Shown here in pieces: positions 4,599-6,110 of a DNA stretch of 6,110 nucleotides. The position numbers were made by a program, and so were the translations under genes. The stretch is taken from assembly GCA_027717925.1 (NCBI GenBank), contig JALLON010000163.1, forward strand, positions 1 through 6,110, read 5' to 3'. Every line of letters begins with the position of its first letter. Position 1 is the stretch's first letter. The DNA comes from Acidobacteria bacterium AH-259-G07. GTDB taxonomy: Bacteria; Acidobacteriota; UBA6911; RPQK01; JADFOI01. The notes beneath the pieces are model-generated. The model was not told the origin of the DNA and ran no database searches. It saw nothing but the letters and a program-made list of their open reading frames with translations.

Positions 4599-6110
4599 AT
4601 GGTGCCCATGTCTGCTTTTCTGTTTCCCCCTCTCCTCATGCACATGATTTACCAAGGAAAGAAAGCCGACCTTTCGAGTTTAAGCCCGATCTGGGGAATT
4701 ACTATCGCAACCACCTACCTCATAAGTTTTGCGGCGATATCTGTTAATGTTCTGGGTTTGCTTTTTAGATTGGTGCCAAAGAGTTTAATGATGCGCACTG
4801 GCATGTTGATCCCTGTGTTGTTTATCGGAACCGCGGTGTTCAGTGCTGTCCTCCTATCAAGATCTCCGAAAAAAAAGGAGAAACCCCAAGAGCGGCGCGG
4901 TCGCAAGTGGACACTGGCCTTGTGGGGTGTCATCGCTGTTCTCTGTGTGTATGCGCTCTTTAGCGATTGGAGTTTCTTCTCCCTCCTCTCCGTTCTACTT
5001 CGTGCGGCTCCATTGTATTTTTTGTTCGTTTGCAGTTATTACTACGATCGCTTTGGATTTTTCGATGTCTTTATAAAACGTGGGATTTTCTTTTTCGTAA
5101 CTTTGATTTTGCTAGTAGCGTTCTTCTCTGTAGTGACTCCTTGGCTGGATAGAGCCAACTGGCCCAACGCCAATACTATTATCGATCCCAGGTGGCTCAA
5201 GCCGATTCTCTTTGGCGTGCTGCTGCTGCCACTGGCACTGATTCTTCCTTGGCTTTATCGAAAGCTCGAGCAGTGGTTGGACCGGGCCTGGTTGGGCCGC
5301 ACATTTTCACCCGGTGAAGCGCTGAAGCATTTTTTAGGTGGGATTCAGCGTGCGACTGGAGAGACAGAGTTGGTTGAGCGTGCGGAAACGCTTCTTTCCA
5401 CCATCTTCCAGGCGGATACCATGATCGTATTGGGCTCTTCGAAGGCTACGAATCCAACCAATTTTGAATCGGTTTTGGAAGTACCAATCAGGTCCCGGGG
5501 TGAGGTCGTGGGCCTCATTCGCATGGGACGGCGCGTGAACCACACTCCTTTTTTCAGTCAAGATATGACCCTGCTTACATCTTTGGCTGACGTCTTTTCT
5601 TCAATGCTGGAAAACGTCCGCCTGCTGGAGAAAAGACAACAACAGGAAAAGAGGGATCAGCAATTGATCCTGGATGCCAGCCGTTCGGAATTGAAAGCTC
5701 TTCGAGCCCAAATCAACCCCCACTTCCTGTTTAATGCGCTCAATGCCATCGCGGGATTGATCCACAAGAATCCCGGGCGAGCAGAAGAAACCGTGGAACA
5801 CCTGTCCGAGGTCTTTCGCTGTACGCTGACGAGATCTGAAAAAGAATGGGTGCCGCTCGAAGATGAGATCGAGTTCGTTCGGTGTTACCTGGGAGTCGAA
5901 CAGGCGCGCTTTGGCAGCCGCTTGCAAGTGGAATTGAAGGTCCAGGATGCGCTAATGGATCTGAAGATCCCCTCGATGGTGGTGCAGACTCTGGTCGAGA
6001 ACGCTGTCAAACATGGCATTGCGTCGGTCCGGGGCACAGGACGAATCGAAATAGAGGCGAAACGTATTGAGGGCCGTGTTCGTATCACTGTCTCAGACAA
6101 CGGTCCCGGG
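4599..6110 (+). CDS. LytS-type membrane sensor histidine kinase, right end outside window
   Basis: A sensor kinase of the His_kinase (PF06580) plus HATPase_c class, which phosphorylates a response regulator, commonly of LytTR type. Numbering is from the ATG at 4272 with the TAG counted as 97. Membrane helices fall near 105-127, 139-165, 177-195, 213-230, 236-257, 271-290 and 310-328, with a basic loop (198-212) between. Then come a GAF-like segment (about 347-450: ATGETELVERAETLLSTIF ... VLEVPIRSRGEVVGLIRMG), a charged helical linker (447-479), and the phosphoacceptor motif LRAQINPHFLFNALNAI with His484. The N-box PSMVVQTLVENAVKHGI has Asn577, and DNGPG is the G1 box at the very edge. The rest of the ATPase domain lies beyond 6110. 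The frame is open from 4563; 4599 is the first ATG but lacks a clear ribosome site, so it is probably not a natural start. Kinase identity is firm; whether it is made is doubtful. Confidence 0.9.
   Translation, partial: MVPMSAFLFPPLLMHMIYQGKKADLSSLSPIWGITIATTYLISFAAISVNVLGLLFRLVPKSLMMRTGMLIPVLFIGTAVFSAVLLSRSPKKKEKPQERRGRKWTLALWGVIAVLCVYALFSDWSFFSLLSVLLRAAPLYFLFVCSYYYDRFGFFDVFIKRGIFFFVTLILLVAFFSVVTPWLDRANWPNANTIIDPRWLKPILFGVLLLPLALILPWLYRKLEQWLDRAWLGRTFSPGEALKHFLGGIQRATGETELVERAETLLSTIFQADTMIVLGSSKATNPTNFESVLEVPIRSRGEVVGLIRMGRRVNHTPFFSQDMTLLTSLADVFSSMLENVRLLEKRQQQEKRDQQLILDASRSELKALRAQINPHFLFNALNAIAGLIHKNPGRAEETVEHLSEVFRCTLTRSEKEWVPLEDEIEFVRCYLGVEQARFGSRLQVELKVQDALMDLKIPSMVVQTLVENAVKHGIASVRGTGRIEIEAKRIEGRVRITVSDNGPG

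Overview
The window looks like chromosomal DNA from an uncultured or environmental Gram-negative bacterium of moderate GC. The mix is a DUF4440-type lipoprotein, a DegT plus Gfo/Idh/MocA sugar pair, a RelE/ParE module and a LytS-type sensor kinase. This is the kind of mix seen in Acidobacteriota, Latescibacterota and related phyla. That placement is an impression from protein style; there is no marker gene. No rRNA, tRNA or CRISPR array was seen.

Layout. Positions 1-246 (+) hold a broken fragment of a DDE integrase-core transposase, entering from the left and ending on the base before the next gene's stop codon. Positions 247-747 (-) encode a SnoaL/DUF4440-like lipoprotein. Positions 748-1067 hold no convincing gene. 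Positions 1068-2135 (-) encode a Gfo/Idh/MocA oxidoreductase and 2239-3378 (-) a DegT/DnrJ/EryC1 PLP aminotransferase. The two probably form one operon, aminotransferase first, and are separated by a large imperfect palindrome of REP/REPIN type (2161-2236). A good sigma70-like promoter for the operon lies at 3410-3438 (-).

Divergent from this operon is a type II toxin-antitoxin pair: a ribbon-helix-helix antitoxin (3566-3808, +) and a RelE/ParE toxin (3801-4079, +, probable TTG start overlapping the antitoxin stop). Its promoter (3505-3533) is overlaid by operator-like repeats (3519-3553). From 4272 to the right edge, one + strand reading frame encodes a multi-pass membrane histidine kinase of the LytS/His_kinase (PF06580) class. 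It is cut by one in-frame TAG at 4560 and runs off the window before the end of its ATPase domain.

How the parts fit. The aminotransferase and oxidoreductase plausibly act in sequence on a nucleotide-activated or free sugar (oxidation to a keto sugar, then transamination), but the substrate cannot be read from the sequence. The toxin-antitoxin pair is a self-contained autoregulated module. The kinase would normally pair with a LytTR-type response regulator, perhaps just beyond the right edge. The least ordinary signals are the amber codon inside the kinase, the palindrome inside the sugar operon, and the transposase remnant abutting the lipoprotein gene. I found no strong evidence for an entirely new multi-gene system.
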